Below the pieces are notes generated by a model. That model was given only the letters and a program-made list of their open reading frames with translations. It did no database searches and was not told where the DNA came from. From Balanoglossus misakiensis (taxonomy: Eukaryota; Hemichordata), in contig CM082592.2 in assembly GCA_040954595.2 (NCBI GenBank), forward strand, positions 1,922,001-1,986,000: a stretch of DNA of 64,000 bases. The letters are read 5' to 3'. Below, one piece after another: positions 1 through 13,068 of the stretch. The translations under genes were made by a program, and so were the position numbers. Positions within the stretch are counted from its first letter, which is position 1; the number at the start of each line of letters is the position of its first letter.

Positions 1-2555
1 GCTGGAAAAGTAAACGCACCACAGCACGTTGGAACTATAACTAAATGGTGAATTTTACCGCAGAACGCACAAACTGCACGACGTACGGGAGAGGGGGGGG
101 GGAGTTGTGAAATTTAAGTTGACATCAATTTAGTCTGAAAAATAATGAGTCGCTCTCGCTGATATGTCCACCAACAAAAATCATTTACTTATTATTCATT
201 CTGGCGAATGGCGTGTCCGGCAGCATTTTCCGTGACCCAGACGACAAATCGATACTCACCTTGAGTACCGCCCTCAGCACGTGTAACCGTTTCACACCCG
301 CAGCCGCTTACCAAATTTCAGACCAATTTACTGAGATATCGATGATACACACAGACACTTCATGCAACGTAAGTTCGCATACGTGAGACTACGAGAGCTG
401 AATTGGATGGACCATATATCATCCGATCATCAATATGCACCTTTCGTATATCATTATAATGTGGGGGTGTCATTTTATCATATACCATGTAATGGGCATA
501 TATGGTGCATACAGTAAATAACGGGAATTCGCCTGCCAGCACATAGGCCGACTAATTTTGAGAATGTCGCTATAGCGGCGTAGTATTACAGATATTACAC
601 ATATGTTAGGATTAACCTACATCTATGATATACAATACCGTGATATGCAATATCTACGGATCCTGCGCAGGAAATAGTAATGGTAACCATGGTAATTACT
701 ATACATCTATAATAACCCAATTGCAAGTAAATACCACGCATCACCTATCGGAAGCATGCATGATTTCTCTAAGTGCCTAACGACACTCGTGCCAATTCCT
801 AATTAAAATTTCCCATGTGTGCTATGCTTAACTGTTTTCACATCGCATATCACTTGTATTATGTTTCCTATATGTGTATTAGTTTGGGGTAAGAATTTTG
901 CTCGATAAGACGTAATTTACGACTTTACCTTGGGTTCACCGCCGCCTGAGGGCGGCGTATTATCATGATTATGTTAGACAATGCAGACACGATGCCAAAG
1001 ACAAGGACACGACACGTATAGACAAATGTGTTTTACTTTTCACTTAATGTGTCATATTCCAAGTATACCTTTTTGCCATAGAGCTGTGTTTTTATGCACG
1101 TTGGAAAATTGTGTCAAATTAAATCGCAACTTCTATGTCGCGCAGATGGTATTGTGCGTGCCTTACAGGAACTGAAATAAAAATGTGTACCATTGTACTT
1201 CTTTTCAACATGTTTTTTTTTTTCAATTACTACGTCATTTACTTCTTCTACCCCCTGGGCTCAAATTTGTTGTTTCGTTCTGTAGACACTGTTCCAAGCA
1301 TCTAATACACCAACAAGATGTCGATGTCACGTACATGTATCGTCATGGTCGGTTTGAAGTATTTGTTGATTGCCGGGTTAGCTTGTCCGATTTATATTCT
1401 TTGCAAGGAGTCCATGACCGTACACAACTGTAGTGTCAACATAGCCCAATCTTTCATGTGTATTTCATGTGAGGACTTAATAATTATGAAAAGTGTTACA
1501 AAATCAATGAAACAAACGATTTGCGTCAATTTCACAACGGTCGTGTACCACACACACAATACAAACACACTGCAGTTGACAGACCCTTCCTTCAGTTTTG
1601 TGACCTTGGTAATTAATTATTTAATGAAATCTGAAGACATGTTTACTTGGATAACACAGCCCGGTATTGCTTTTGAAGTCGAACCGAAATCAATGACAAA
1701 CAGTGGACGCCCAAAACATTGAAACATACTTCGTGACAAACTCAGTCTTGGCCCTGTAAATGCTAGACCCCGGCCAACAGGTAAAAAAAACAATTACACG
1801 TTGGATTCATGCACGTGTGCGGAAATCGTGGAGCTGGTCACGAAGTGTAAATCACTACATATCATTTGCATTCAGAAAGTACTGGAAAGAAATTTTACCC
1901 TAAAACTTTTCTCTATCATGTTATATCGTATATCATGCTATACCACTGCGTCCGTAATGATGGTAACGGTGGGGATATAAGGGACTTGCAGGCATACATG
2001 TACGTCATCCTATATTTTCGCGGTACCGCCGGCAAGCAGACCAACTGCTTGGAAAATGATTAATTCCACGGTAAGTTTTGAAGATGAAAGCCACCCAAAG
2101 TTCCGTTGCGTGGCCGGGCGAAGAAGTATCAATTGTCGCCGCCCCCCCCCCAACTCAGTGCCATGGATATGCATTATGACACCATTTTCTCTGGATATGA
2201 AAAACGTGAAATTCGAGAGATATAACATCTCTATTGAGTAGCTGTTACCTTGAAGTACTTAATACAGGTACATGTAACAAATATTGACCAACCTTTCTAC
2301 TGAAAACGAATCAAGCGACTTCCATAAACGCTAATTGCTTCGCAGTATTTTTTCCTATAATTGTCGGGGCAGTCAAAGTGAGTAATTTAAGTAGGATTCT
2401 GACATTTCACGACCATTTCGCGTTACATGCATGTACAAACCAACTGCAATATCATCTGATTATTCTAAAAGAGAACGAGCAATTCCATTGGCACGTATAA
2501 CAACACCAGTCTATCCCTGGGGCTCTTGTCAATACTTATAGTGCCACGTTGCCAA
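1..2555. other. Intergenic DNA, no gene recognised
   Basis: No open frame here has recognisable domains, convincing splice sites or a repeat signature. The longest plus-strand frame (about 1318-1722) has a hydrophobic start but no family resemblance and atypical composition, so it is not called. Short G, C and T homopolymers occur, for example near 90 and 2145. Confidence 0.5.
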
Positions 2556-2911
2556 TTAAAGGGACAAAGTCTCTCTCTCGCTGCCTTTTTTTCCATTAAT
2601 TATGTTTGATACAATACACTGTTTATGTTAATGTACATGTGGATATATAGTGAATCAACGTTCAACCACACAAAACTTCCTTCCCACTTGTATGATATGA
2701 GAGTAAAAACTCGCCCAAAATGAATAAATGGTAAAGAACGATTATTCATTTTGGCGAGTTTTTTCACTCTCCTGTCTATAAGAGGTATGGAAGTTGTGTG
2801 TGGTTGAACGTTCATTCACTATATATCCACATGCAGAATAACAAACGGTGTCTTGTATCAAATATAATTAATGGAAAAAAGGGCAGCGAGAGACAGACTT
2901 TGTCCCTTTAA
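2556..2911. mobile_element. Foldback MITE (356 bp) with very long inverted arms
   Basis: The left end begins TTAAAGGGACAAAGTCTCTC and the right end is its imperfect reverse complement (GACTTTGTCCCTTTAA at 2896-2911). Complementarity continues inward almost to the centre: CCATTAATTA, GTGGATATATAGTGAAT, the GTTCAACCACAC block and a TGAATAA/CGCC block are all mirrored on the other side. There is no coding capacity. The structure fits a non-autonomous foldback MITE. The superfamily cannot be fixed because the target duplication is ambiguous within the terminal TTAA. Confidence 0.75.
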
Positions 2912-3240
2912 TAGCGAGAACTTCCAACAGAGGAAATAAAAAATGGGTTCAGTGTATGTCTTTTATATGTCAATGTGACCACACATTGTTCATGACGATT
3001 GGTATTATAAAAGTTGCATTTGTTATTTTCAAATGACATTCATCGCTGCATATATATCCTTGCTCAAAGTGTATCTATCTGTACTCGGTTTTGAATTGCC
3101 CACACTCGTTCTTAAATGTTGTATTTCATCTTGAAAGACATCATTACCATAAAGAGGTCACCATTTATGAGTAAAGAAGCATCACCCTCTATTTGCTCAC
3201 TTTTGAGATCCGCGCATGCGCGTGGCACGGAGGCCAGTAA

Positions 3241-4283
3241 GGGACCGTTCAGTTTTTACGGCCGGGGGGAGCGGCAAAATCCAGGGGGGGGGGTCACTTA
3301 ATTTTTTAAGTCCGAAAGGAGGGTCATCTGTATTTTTTAAACGTTTAGGGGGGGTCACATACTTTTGCCACCGAACTTTTGCTTTTGAGTCCACAAAATT
3401 GCAGTTTCGCGCCCCCTCCCACACCCACCCCCTTCATTCTCCGCCACATTTCGTTTTGGGCTGCTTTGTCTAGTGTACCAAGGCAGAGTGCTTGCCACCC
3501 TAACCCATATGATGATAATATTTAACAAAGTAAATACATAAAGGAGAATAAACCATTTCGCATAGCTGATAGTTTCGTGCTGCATCTTCTATATACTAGA
3601 AGTTTTATAAATGATGTCATGACGAAGATGACGCCAAATCTTCTAACTTTGAGTGGAGTGATAAAAAGTAAAATTGGTCCTCCCAAACATTGAGATAATT
3701 TGCTTTTGAGTTCATAAAAATGCACCCCCTCCATTCTTCGCCACATATCATTTATTCGCTGGTTTGTCTTGTGTACCAGGGCAGACTTCTTCCCACCCCG
3801 TCCCGATGCTTACTTTGAGTGGAGTGGCAAAATTAAAATTAGTCCTGCCTAACATTCAGTTAATTTGCTTATGAGTTCATTAAAATGCAACTTTGAGCAC
3901 CGTATTTTACAAAATTTTCTCTACCCCCGCCACTTTTCTTGTTTTACCAATTCTAGCAACTATTGTATTGAAATGTCATTTTATTTTGTTCATAGATTTC
4001 TTTATTGCAACGATATACTATTATATACTTCAATTACTTTAAGAAATTTATAATTGAGGTGTGAGGAGCCTCATTCCCTTTATTGCATACAGTGTACATG
4101 TAGGATCAGGCAGCGAAAGTTTTCAGCGTGGGGGGGGGGGGTCATCATATTTGTGGGTCTGTCAAATGGGGGGTCATCGTTTTTTGGTGCTGGGTGAAGG
4201 GGGGGGGGGTCGGCTTGATTTTGAAAAACGGTGACACAAACTTGCCGCCCCCCCCCCTCCAGCCGTAAAAACTGAACGGTCCC
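3241..4283. mobile_element. PIF/Harbinger-like MITE, family A copy 1
   Basis: The terminal inverted repeats start GGGACCGTTCAGTTTTTACG and are flanked on both sides by the trinucleotide TAA (3238-3240 and 4284-4286). A 3-bp TWA target duplication with GGG-starting inverted repeats is typical of PIF/Harbinger transposons. The interior has long G and C runs next to both ends and a repeated core (GAGTCCACAAAATTGCA, GTGTACCAGGGCAGA). No transposase is encoded. Other copies lie at 35213-36395 and 50248-51199, with a fragment at 57828. Confidence 0.82.
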
Positions 4284-4286
4284 TAA

Positions 4287-6021
4287 TCACAATCACGACG
4301 AATTTTACCTCCGCAACCGGTCGGAAAAGAATGAAGACGTCAATGGCAATCTGTATGTGAAGAGAAAGCAACACAACGTACGCTCCGGAAACGCCGGGAT
4401 GAGACGCTGATCGAAATCGTACAGTCGGAAATCGGTATAGATAGAAGATAAAATCATAAATGCGAACCCCACCGATCCGTCCAACGCAAATACGCTCCCT
4501 TAATGAACCAACAACACCAGCGCAGAGAACTTCAAGGCGTCGGACAATAGCAGCACAATAATTACAAAGGTTCTTCCGATCCATTACCCCAAAGAAAAAA
4601 AACCCCACACATTAATCTACGCACACTTCTTTTGCTCGGGTCAAACGCGCTGTCAATATATCTTTATTGCAATGTTTATCCCAGTGTTCGGCTCCTCATA
4701 AGATGCACGCATTAATTCCGACACCAACTCACGTTTCCATATATCTTCTTTTCTTCAAATTTTCCTTTTGAAAGTACCCTACAGCGAAGGAACAATAACG
4801 TTTCGCGCCAGCAATGAGATACGTGATCGGTAGGGGCCTATGACATTTTTTTGACACTTGACACAATTTCCTAATTGTATCGCGTCCCCAGATGTCATCA
4901 TGTCCCTTTTGTGCTTGACTTCTCGTTATGCATGTTTTGTCGTAACCGTGTTAATCTTTGATTGTCACGATTTTTCTATTACTGCTTCGATTATAGCTAG
5001 GCCTGAACTGCACTGCCGAGAAGGTTCCCGCCCGCGCGTCCCTGAAGCGATTTGCGAATTTCACGTTCTAAATTATTACTGAAGCCTGTTTAGCGACCCA
5101 ACACGTACATATCCGTTGAAAGGTATCGATACTGAATATTTGAATTGGTGAAACGTGTCTATGAGATTCAGTATCCATACCATTTCATATAACGGAAAGA
5201 TTGACAGTACATAACCAAAGATTCTTTGTCTCAAGTTGTAGCTTAAATGAGCAGTGTTATTTTCCCTATTTCCCAAGCGACAAGTTTCTTCACTTGGACA
5301 CAGACAAAACCATTAAATGTGAGTGTTGATATTGAAAAGACTAAATCACAGCTGCATTTCGCAGAATCTATTCTGCGTTTTGCAGAACCCTGATCCAAGA
5401 TGGAGCCGTAAATGATACTATCTCCTAACTGCTCACAATAACCATATTAAAGTTGTAGATAATGGCCATTTTCCCCTTACTTCCATTTACATTGTGAGCA
5501 TTACCTTGGGTCCCGGAACACTAGTAATTTCAGGAAAAATGAGGTGACACGGATGCCCCATCTCATTATCTTGCAACCAGTGCCCACATGCCTTTGGCTA
5601 AGAAGTAAGCATTCAAAAATTTACCAGATATATTAAATATAATTCGTGCGCGTGAAATGGAACCTCGTTTGGGTCAAGGTAACAGAGGCGTAGAATACCA
5701 GCACTCCGGTCCATCTTGACTGATAATGTATAGTGGTAAATCATATATCTCTATGATTGGCATCGTCTTTGATAATAAATATGGCTTTGAAAAATCTATC
5801 TATGCAGCTCCACCCGATTGCTATACTAACATATAGGGGTATACTCCTCACTGCCCATGTATCACCGACTTGTACAGAGTCACAAATAATAGCTCTTTAT
5901 TTCCTATCGAGCAGCTGTGCGCGGAACCGCCTTGTCAAGTATTATCAAGGAATCCAAGTGATTTTTAGGTCCCATTGGTATAGGCATATATACCATGGGA
6001 CCTTATGGGATGGGTTGCGTC
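4287..6021. other. Intergenic DNA, no gene recognised
   Basis: No supported coding region. A short hairpin lies at about 5969-6002, where GGTCCCATTGGTAT is mirrored by ATACCATGGGACC. It sits just left of the microsatellite and the large foldback element. Confidence 0.45.
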
Positions 6022-6105
6022 TGTATGTATGTATGTATGTATGTATGGATGGATGGATGGATGTATGTATGTATGTATGTATGTATGTATGGATGTATGT
6101 CTGTA
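6022..6105. repeat. (TATG)n / (GGAT)n microsatellite
   Basis: Imperfect tetranucleotide tract alternating GTAT and GGAT units. It makes tyrosine/valine/methionine/cysteine-rich open frames that are not genes. Confidence 0.9.
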
Positions 6106-6146
6106 TGTCCGTCCACATCAAAAACTCGAAAACCGCTGCGCGTATC

Positions 6147-8563
6147 TATGGGGTGAGATCCCCGCCAAAACTATAATAATTCGATTAATGCTTTTTGCTA
6201 ACTAGTATTATTGACAATTTTTATAATTATTTGCTAAACACTTTATATTTGCAGAGATAGGTGCTGATTATTAGCAAGTATGTGCTCAATTATAAGCAGG
6301 TAAACGATTTAGCGCTGAATTTTTCAAAGCTTTATGATTATGTGCCGCATTATTAGTAGGTAAAATATTTGATGCTGAATTATTTTAGCAGCGTTATGAT
6401 AAGGTGCCGCATTATTAGTAGGTGAAAAATTTGGTGCTGAATTATTTTAGCAGCTTTATGATTAGGTGACAAATTATTAGTAGGTAAAATATTTAATGCT
6501 GAATTATTTTAGCAGCGTTATGATTAGGTGCCGCATTATTAGTAGGTGAAAAATTTGGTGCTGAATTATTTTAGCAGCTTTATGATTAGGTGCCGCATTA
6601 TTAGTAGGTAAAATATTTGATGCTGAATTATTTTAGCAGCGTTATTATTAGGTGTCGAATTATTAGTAGGTGAAAAATTTGGTGCTGAATTATTAGCAGC
6701 TTTATGATTAGGTGCTAAATTAAAGTACGTTGATCTTGGCTTGGGCGCGGGCGCAACAAATCTCTGGCGATTTTTTCCTGAATTGTTTTGATGGGGTGTC
6801 GCTATATAGGCCCTAAGGCGTCTGTGGCCTTACATGACCTTTTGGCAAGTGCGTGATAGCCCAGGACCATGTGTTCTGAAGCATGGGGATTTCACCTAAC
6901 TAAAATCCCACCTAATGTTGAACCTAAAAAAAGGGCTTTTTAACAAAATCGTTCGACCATTTTTCCGTCATTACTTATGTTTTCCGAATGTTTTTATATT
7001 TAATTTGAATTGTTATTATATTAATACCGATTGAATATTATTTCCTCATTTTATAGCGCTTTTAGCTATTTTTTTAGGTTCAACATTAGGTGGGATTTTA
7101 GTTAGGTTAGATCCCCATGCTTTATAACACATGTTCCTGGGCTAGCACTCACTTGCCAAGAAAATGGCGGACAACACGGGTGTGCCAAGAGATTTCAGCG
7201 AAGCCATAAATTCATGTAAAAAAATGTTCACCAGTGCTTTTGTGAAATATTTAATTTTGATTCTTGTGTCTACGCTATTTTTGAGGATTTCGCCTGAAAG
7301 ATGGCGACCTAGATAGAGCATGTAGATCGAAGGTGTTCATCGAGAGCCAAGGTTTCTCAGTGACGGTGATCACCTGACTTGTCTAGATCACAGCGACACG
7401 CACCCCCAAAAGACATACATGTACATGTACTAGTATACTCAGTTAGACAGTTACATGTAAACAACGCCGTTGAAATTTGATGCGGACGCCCGGGAAGTAT
7501 ACAGGCACTTGAAATGGATGCCGCCCGCCCATGTCCTCGCCCCTCGCTGCTCCTAGCAGACCCCCCCCCATTCGCTCTCCCCTGTGACAGCACAAGTCCA
7601 CGAGCACCTGTGCCCTCGCTCTGCTATCCTAGCAGGCGAAATCCTAAAAAATAGCGTAGACGCCAGAATCAAAATTAAATATTTCACAAAAGCACTGGTG
7701 AAAAAAATTTTCTTGTTGACCTGGTAGCAAGTTTGACTCGTGCTTTCTTGTTTTGAATTGACGGGATATCCAAACAGCGTATTTGACCCCAAAATTTACA
7801 TTTGAAAAGAAAAGGTCGTGATTTTCTTAACAAAAGGCGGGGAAATGGGTGAGTGGCGCGGCTTTCCGGGCGCGTCATTGGTCAGATCGCGTTCTACATA
7901 TTAATGATTTGTTAATTTTTATGCTAATAAGCAACTCCTAATGTAGGTCACGACTGAATAATTTAGCACCTAATCATTCAGCACCAAATTGTTCACCTAC
8001 TAATAATGCGGCACCTAATAATAACGCTGCTAAAATAATTCAGCATCAAATATTTTACCTACTAATAATTCGGCACCTAATCATAAAGCTGCTAATAATT
8101 CAGCACCAAATGTTTCACCTACTAATAATGCGGCACCTAATCATAACGCTGCTAAAATAATTCAGCATCAAATAGTTTACCTACTAATAATTCGGCACCT
8201 AATCATAAAGCTGCTAATAATTCAGCATCAAATATTTTACCTACTAATAATTCGGCACCTAATCATAAAGCTGCTAATAATTCAGCATCAAATATTTTAC
8301 CTACTAATAATTCGGCACCTAATCATAAAGCTGCTAATAATTCAGCATCAAATATTTTACCTACTAATAATTCGGCACCTAATTATAAAGCTTTGAAAAA
8401 TTCAGCGCAAAATCGTTTACCTGCTTATAATTGAGCACATAATTGCTAATAATATATGCAAATATAAAATGTTTAGCAAATAATGATAAAAATAGTCAAT
8501 AATACTAAATAGCAAAAAGCTTTAATCGAATTATTTAATTTTGGCGGGGATCTCACCCCATAC
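6147..8563. mobile_element. Large foldback transposon with minisatellite arms
   Basis: The outer ends are inverted copies: TATGGGGTGAGATCCCCGCC at 6147 and GGCGGGGATCTCACCCCATA at the right. Each arm is about 0.5-0.6 kb, built of tandem units of about 60 bp (GTGCTGAATTATTTTAGCAGC, TTATTAGTAGGTGAAA and variants) in opposite orientation on the two sides. The roughly 1.2 kb centre holds two further nested inverted repeats: about 6842-6932 against 7072-7160, and about 7227-7294 against 7633-7702. No transposase was recognised, so this is probably a non-autonomous foldback element. Confidence 0.8.
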
Positions 8564-8959
8564 GTATCACCTCAATATTTGGTGTGTAGGTGCAGGCTGG
8601 GCTGTAGATGGGAGTTTGTCCAAACGAAGTTGCCAGGCCCAAAAATATGCAAATTAGCTTGTAAAATGTGAAATTGATCAAAACTCTGTAAGTCAACAAT
8701 TACTGGTCAGATTGCTTTGAAAATTGGTATGCATGTACCTTATGTCAACCTCACACCGACCTGTAAGTGTTAAGTTGATATCATGGATGTTTTTTTTTAT
8801 GAATTTTTTAGTCTTTTTATTAAATTTATACCTTTACTTATACCTCTGTGGTTAAGCTATGTCCACGGCTTATTGTGGAATTCTGGTCTGTGCAATAGTC
8901 CTGTACAGTGACTGTCTATTGGTCAGTGAGCACAATGGGGCCAAAATAAAAGGCAAATT

Positions 8960-9866
8960 TTTGGGCTCACCTGTAACACCTGCTTAACACATTAATTATG
9001 TGCATACCTAATTCCGGGCTAACTAATAGGGCTAGAGGTTTCGTTCTTGTGGGACATGGACCAGTATAGGTTAAAAATTTCTTGCCCAAATTTTGGGTGA
9101 CCTCAGGTGACCTTTGACCTACTTTACTATATCTCAGCATCCAGAGCAGGTACAGACTTGGCGTTTGGAGGGTTGGGACTAAAATTGAAAAGCCAAAATA
9201 TGGGTCACCTGTGACACCTGCATATCTCATTAATTATGTGCATACCTAATTCCAGGCTAACCAATAGGGCAATAGGTTTGGTTTTTGTTGAACATGGACC
9301 AGTATAGGGTCAACATTTCTTGCCCAAATTTTGCATGACCTCAGGTGACCTTTGACCTACTTTTCCATATCTTGGCATCCAGAGCAGGTACAGACTTGGC
9401 GTTTGGAGGGTTGGCACTAAAATTGAAAAGCCAAAATTGGGGGTCACCTGTGACACCTGCATATCTCATTAATTATGTGCATACCTAATTCCAGGCTAAC
9501 CAATAGGGCTATAGGTTTGGTTTTTGTTGAACATGGACCAGTATAGGGCCAAAATTTCTTGCCCAAATTTTGCATGACCTTAGGTGACCTTTGACCTACT
9601 TTACCATATCTTGGCATCCAGAGCAGGTACAGACTTGGCGTTTGGAGGGTTGGCACTACAATTGAAAAGCCAAAATTGGGGGTCACCTGTGACACCTGCA
9701 TATCTCATTAATTATGTGCATACCTAATTCCAGGTTAACCAATAAGGCTATAGGTTTGGTTTTTGTTGAACATGGACCAGTATAGGGTCAAAATTTCTTG
9801 CCCAAATTTTGCATGACCTCAGGTGACCTTTGACCTACTTTTCCATATCTTGGCATCCAGAGCAGA
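8960..9866. repeat. Tandem satellite, period about 238 bp, nearly four units
   Basis: The block CACCTGTGACACCTGCATAT then ATTAATTATGTGCATACC recurs at about 8967, 9204, 9443 and 9681. Units share ACATGGACCAGTATAGG and GACCTCAGGTGACCTTTGAC. The first unit is the most diverged and the last is cut short at about 9866. The segment between the foldback element and the array (8564-8959) shows nothing recognisable. Confidence 0.9.
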
Positions 9867-9992
9867 TATGCTTATTGCTATGTTGCTATGTGCTATGTCC
9901 TCAAATTGGACCACAGTGTCCTTGACGCTATTTTTAAGTTAATATTATCGAAGATTGTACCTGGTTTATTTATTGTTTGACCTAGAATGTTC

Positions 9993-9993
<1 letters not shown>

Positions 9994-10059
<66 letters not shown>
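9994..10059. repeat. (GAT)n microsatellite
   Basis: About 22 uninterrupted trinucleotide units. They create artefactual poly-Asp and poly-Met frames. Confidence 0.97.
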
Positions 10060-10209
10060 TATTTCTATGGATATGGACTACCCCATGGGATCACTCCACG
10101 CAATTTTCACAAATTATCATTAAAAATTATAATTACAAAACTTATGAATGTGACATAATGGGAAATGTACAATATATTTAGGAAAGCTGGTACATTGATT
10201 TTTCTGATC

Positions 10210-11407
10210 TCAAAATATAGAATATAGTCTGAAGACTTTCGCTAAGTGCAAAGGTAGAGAAGGTTTCTCCAAAATACATATACTTGAAACAAATGTAAAT
10301 GTCACATGTGTATTTTCATCAGTGTTGATTACCGGAGTCCGCTCTACTTTAGGTAAACACCCGCCAGGTCCATTTTTATATATTACCGGCCTTACAGGAT
10401 TCATCCTGAAAGTCTTCAAGACGGCGAGCTGAAAACCACTGTCAGTCCACGCGTAGACGAAGGGGTTCAGTGCTCCATTCAGCAGATAGATGTACACTGT
10501 TATACGCTGCAATGTGACGTGTTCGTACCCGGGATCAATTGTGTACGCCACGAAGCTGGGTACATGGTTGACAACAAAGTACGCCACGATCGCGCCTGTC
10601 ACCTGCGCCAGCTTGATCTCTCTGCTCGGTAGAGTGGATCGCCTCTGCGGGATTACGGCGGACGTTCTCACGTTGTCGCCACGCGCAGTCGTCGTCGGTA
10701 GCACTCTCAGACGTTATGCCCTCACGTACGTGAAAATCTTGATGTAGCAAAAAGCGATGACAAACAGTGGCACTGGCAAGAACGTAAGCACAAGGAGAGC
10801 GACATACAGTGAACTCGGAGCCATCCACGTTGCAAATGTCCAGAGTGGAGTCGTACGCCCTCCTGCCAATGCCGCACGCTGTGAGGGTGTTGGGCAGCAG
10901 TATGGCGGTCAGCCAAACCAGCACCAGCTGGTGGACAAATTTGCGTCCACTGTACACTGAGCGATAGAAGGAAATCGTCTGGGTGATATGCACGCATCTG
11001 TTGACTGCGATCGCCACGAGTAGCAGTATTGTCAGGACGGCCAGCGCATGACTGACAGCGCTAAGCACCCTGCAGAGTACATCGGGAAAGGGCCACATGT
11101 CGAGGGATATGGCGACAACATCCACGGGCAGAACGCAGAAGCAGTGGATGAAATTGGCCAGCGCCAAGTTGGCAATGAGCAGTCTCACCTTTGTCCTCAG
11201 TGGCGTGTAAAAGGCAGTAGCATAGACGACCAGAGCGTTGCCAAAGCTACCCAGAATGGCCGCAAGCGACAGAAGCAATGCTTCGGGTATCCTTTCGCGT
11301 AAATCAACCATTTCTACCCGTTTTGTCGCATTGTTCATTGCTAATTCACCCTCTGCTAGGACCGAGCTCTGAATTTCACTTTCTTCGGACCAGTTGTGAG
11401 ATTCCAT
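10210..11407 (-). pseudogene. Rhodopsin-family (class A) GPCR, intronless, one frameshift and one stop
   Basis: The start is taken at the ATG at 11405-11407 (MESHNWSEE). The extracellular N-terminus has N-glycosylation sequons. TM1 carries GN (GSFGNALVVYA), TM2 LALAN, and the first extracellular loop MWPFPDVLC with the conserved Trp and Cys. TM3 ends in NRCVHI instead of the usual DRY. TM4 is LVWLTAILLPNTL. Just after a second-loop Cys the frame shifts by one extra base near 10805-10810. The shifted frame gives a good TM5 (YVALLVLTFLPVPLFVIAF), then a TAA at 10714-10716 in the third intracellular loop. TM6 (VTGAIVAYFVVNHVPSFV) and TM7 with NPFVY follow in the same frame. All seven helices are present, so this is either a recent pseudogene or an intact receptor with two sequence errors. 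The ligand class cannot be told. Confidence 0.85.
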
Positions 11408-13068
11408 ACTTCTTGCACCTAAACACCAAGATAGGGTTGCCAAGGTATTTTATGATTTAGTGCGAAAGCTTTCACGACGCTGGTTCCAACTGGCTCAAAG
11501 ATAAACTATGAAAATGTGAACAATAAATTAATTCCAAAAAACACGATGAAACGTTTATCACTTGATGTATCGCTCACTCGCGAATTCACTCACTCGTTCA
11601 TTCAAGCTGGTATACTTTCATGTATTTACGACAGAAGTAATCATTTTCAAGTTCAAGGCCAGGTTGACCTGCCACATGAAGCAACATGAATTGAGAGAGC
11701 AACTTGGAAAAGGAGAATACATACTCAGTCCCTTGCATTGGCTGAATGGATTTCGATGTTATTGTGACGCAAACAAAAGAGAGAAAACCAACATGTAGAT
11801 CGTAAGCAACGGGAACCTACCTTTCCCCGGTAACGATTGAGGCGAGCCGTGTGTACAGCTTCTCAGACTTTGATTCCAAGCATTTCGGCAACAGCGAACA
11901 TGTATATATCCGAACCTTGGGATAGTGACGTTGAAAATAATTCAAATACTAGTGTATTTGAATAATTCTGGCCGAATGGCGTGTTTTACCAGGGCGGTAT
12001 ATTTTGTACGGAAAAAGAAGACGTATTTTGTAAAGCGTATCCGTTGAGGGCGTCGTCTTTATCTCCCAAGCAACATTTACGCCAAATGATGATAATGTAC
12101 GCAAGGGAACTTATTAAAATGAGCCATAATTATACTAACATACAACAAAAATTATATTGTGATCGAGTTTGTTAAGGCAGCTTTTCTGAGACAATGCATG
12201 CGTGATTGTTTGAAAGAATTAAAGAAAAAAACAGCGATTGATTCGGCAATCTTATTCTGTCGTTTCTCGAGATAAATATAATACTAATTATCTCCAGATA
12301 TCGAGCCAAAAAATATAGATTACATAATTACATAAGCTAACATAATTATCTCAGGATAAAAATAATACATTACAGAAAGGAACAAAATTATCTCGAGATC
12401 TCAAGATAAAACATACTGGAAACGAACAAAATATCACGTGATCTTGACTCGGAGGAAAAAAATACATTACAGATTTACAGGAAACGAAACTGAATTAATT
12501 GCAGATAATTAGATTACTTGTTATAAGTACATAAATAATTGTCAGTAAAGATGTATGTCATCGCGTGCATCTGGTAAAATTGCTATCGGAAAACTTTGAG
12601 GCGCCAAACAGGCGCTGTTGGGCGCAAACTTGTCAAAATTGGTCGGTAATAGTGAACAGACGACTGAAGTCCGCCTGAAGCTAATGATTATTGAGTCGGA
12701 TATAAAAATCTCAAATCTCAAATGACGCTTGAAAATGTCACAAATACCAATATCTAGCAAAAATCGTGATAACAAGGTTAATTCGATCCATTTGAGATGT
12801 TGTTCGACCGTACGCGGACTTTAGCGCTTATCCAAGCGTCCTGCCCAGGTCGCATTCGGGTCAACGAAACGCGCCCCATTTAGATTTTGACCAGATATCC
12901 ATGGGGATGATAAACCAAAAACCCCACAATTTAGCAGCAACTCTAACGCTAGTACAGTTGGTGCGGTGACCTCGCTACCGCATCGATATCCTATCGATGC
13001 TGGAGCAATCGTGAGCAATAGAATAACACATAAGCCGCGATAACTGTAAACCGTGACAGTGTACAGAG
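11408..13068. other. Intergenic DNA between the GPCR and the Ig-family gene
   Basis: No supported gene. 12240-12440 is AT-rich with degenerate inverted ATTATCTCGAGATAA-like motifs. The last few hundred bases presumably hold the Ig gene promoter, but no TATA box or initiator could be assigned. Confidence 0.45.

Noticed and set aside
1318-1722. 134-codon plus-strand open frame with a hydrophobic start
   Set aside because: No family resemblance, no splice context and no sign of conservation.
5969-6110. Possible riboswitch-like or regulatory hairpin
   Set aside because: It is a short hairpin beside a microsatellite in animal intergenic DNA, better explained by repeat DNA.
8040-8400. Regularly spaced repeats that could suggest a CRISPR array
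   Set aside because: Units are directly adjacent with no unique spacers, are mirrored in the other arm of a foldback element, and the genome is eukaryotic.
8967-9701. Two similar minus-strand frames of about 86 codons
   Set aside because: They are the same strand and phase of the 238-bp satellite and have no protein-like features beyond repetition.
9955-10181. Poly-Met and poly-Asp frames
   Set aside because: Artefacts of the (GAT)n microsatellite.
10757-11302. Plus-strand frames opposite the GPCR
   Set aside because: Antisense shadows of the receptor coding sequence.
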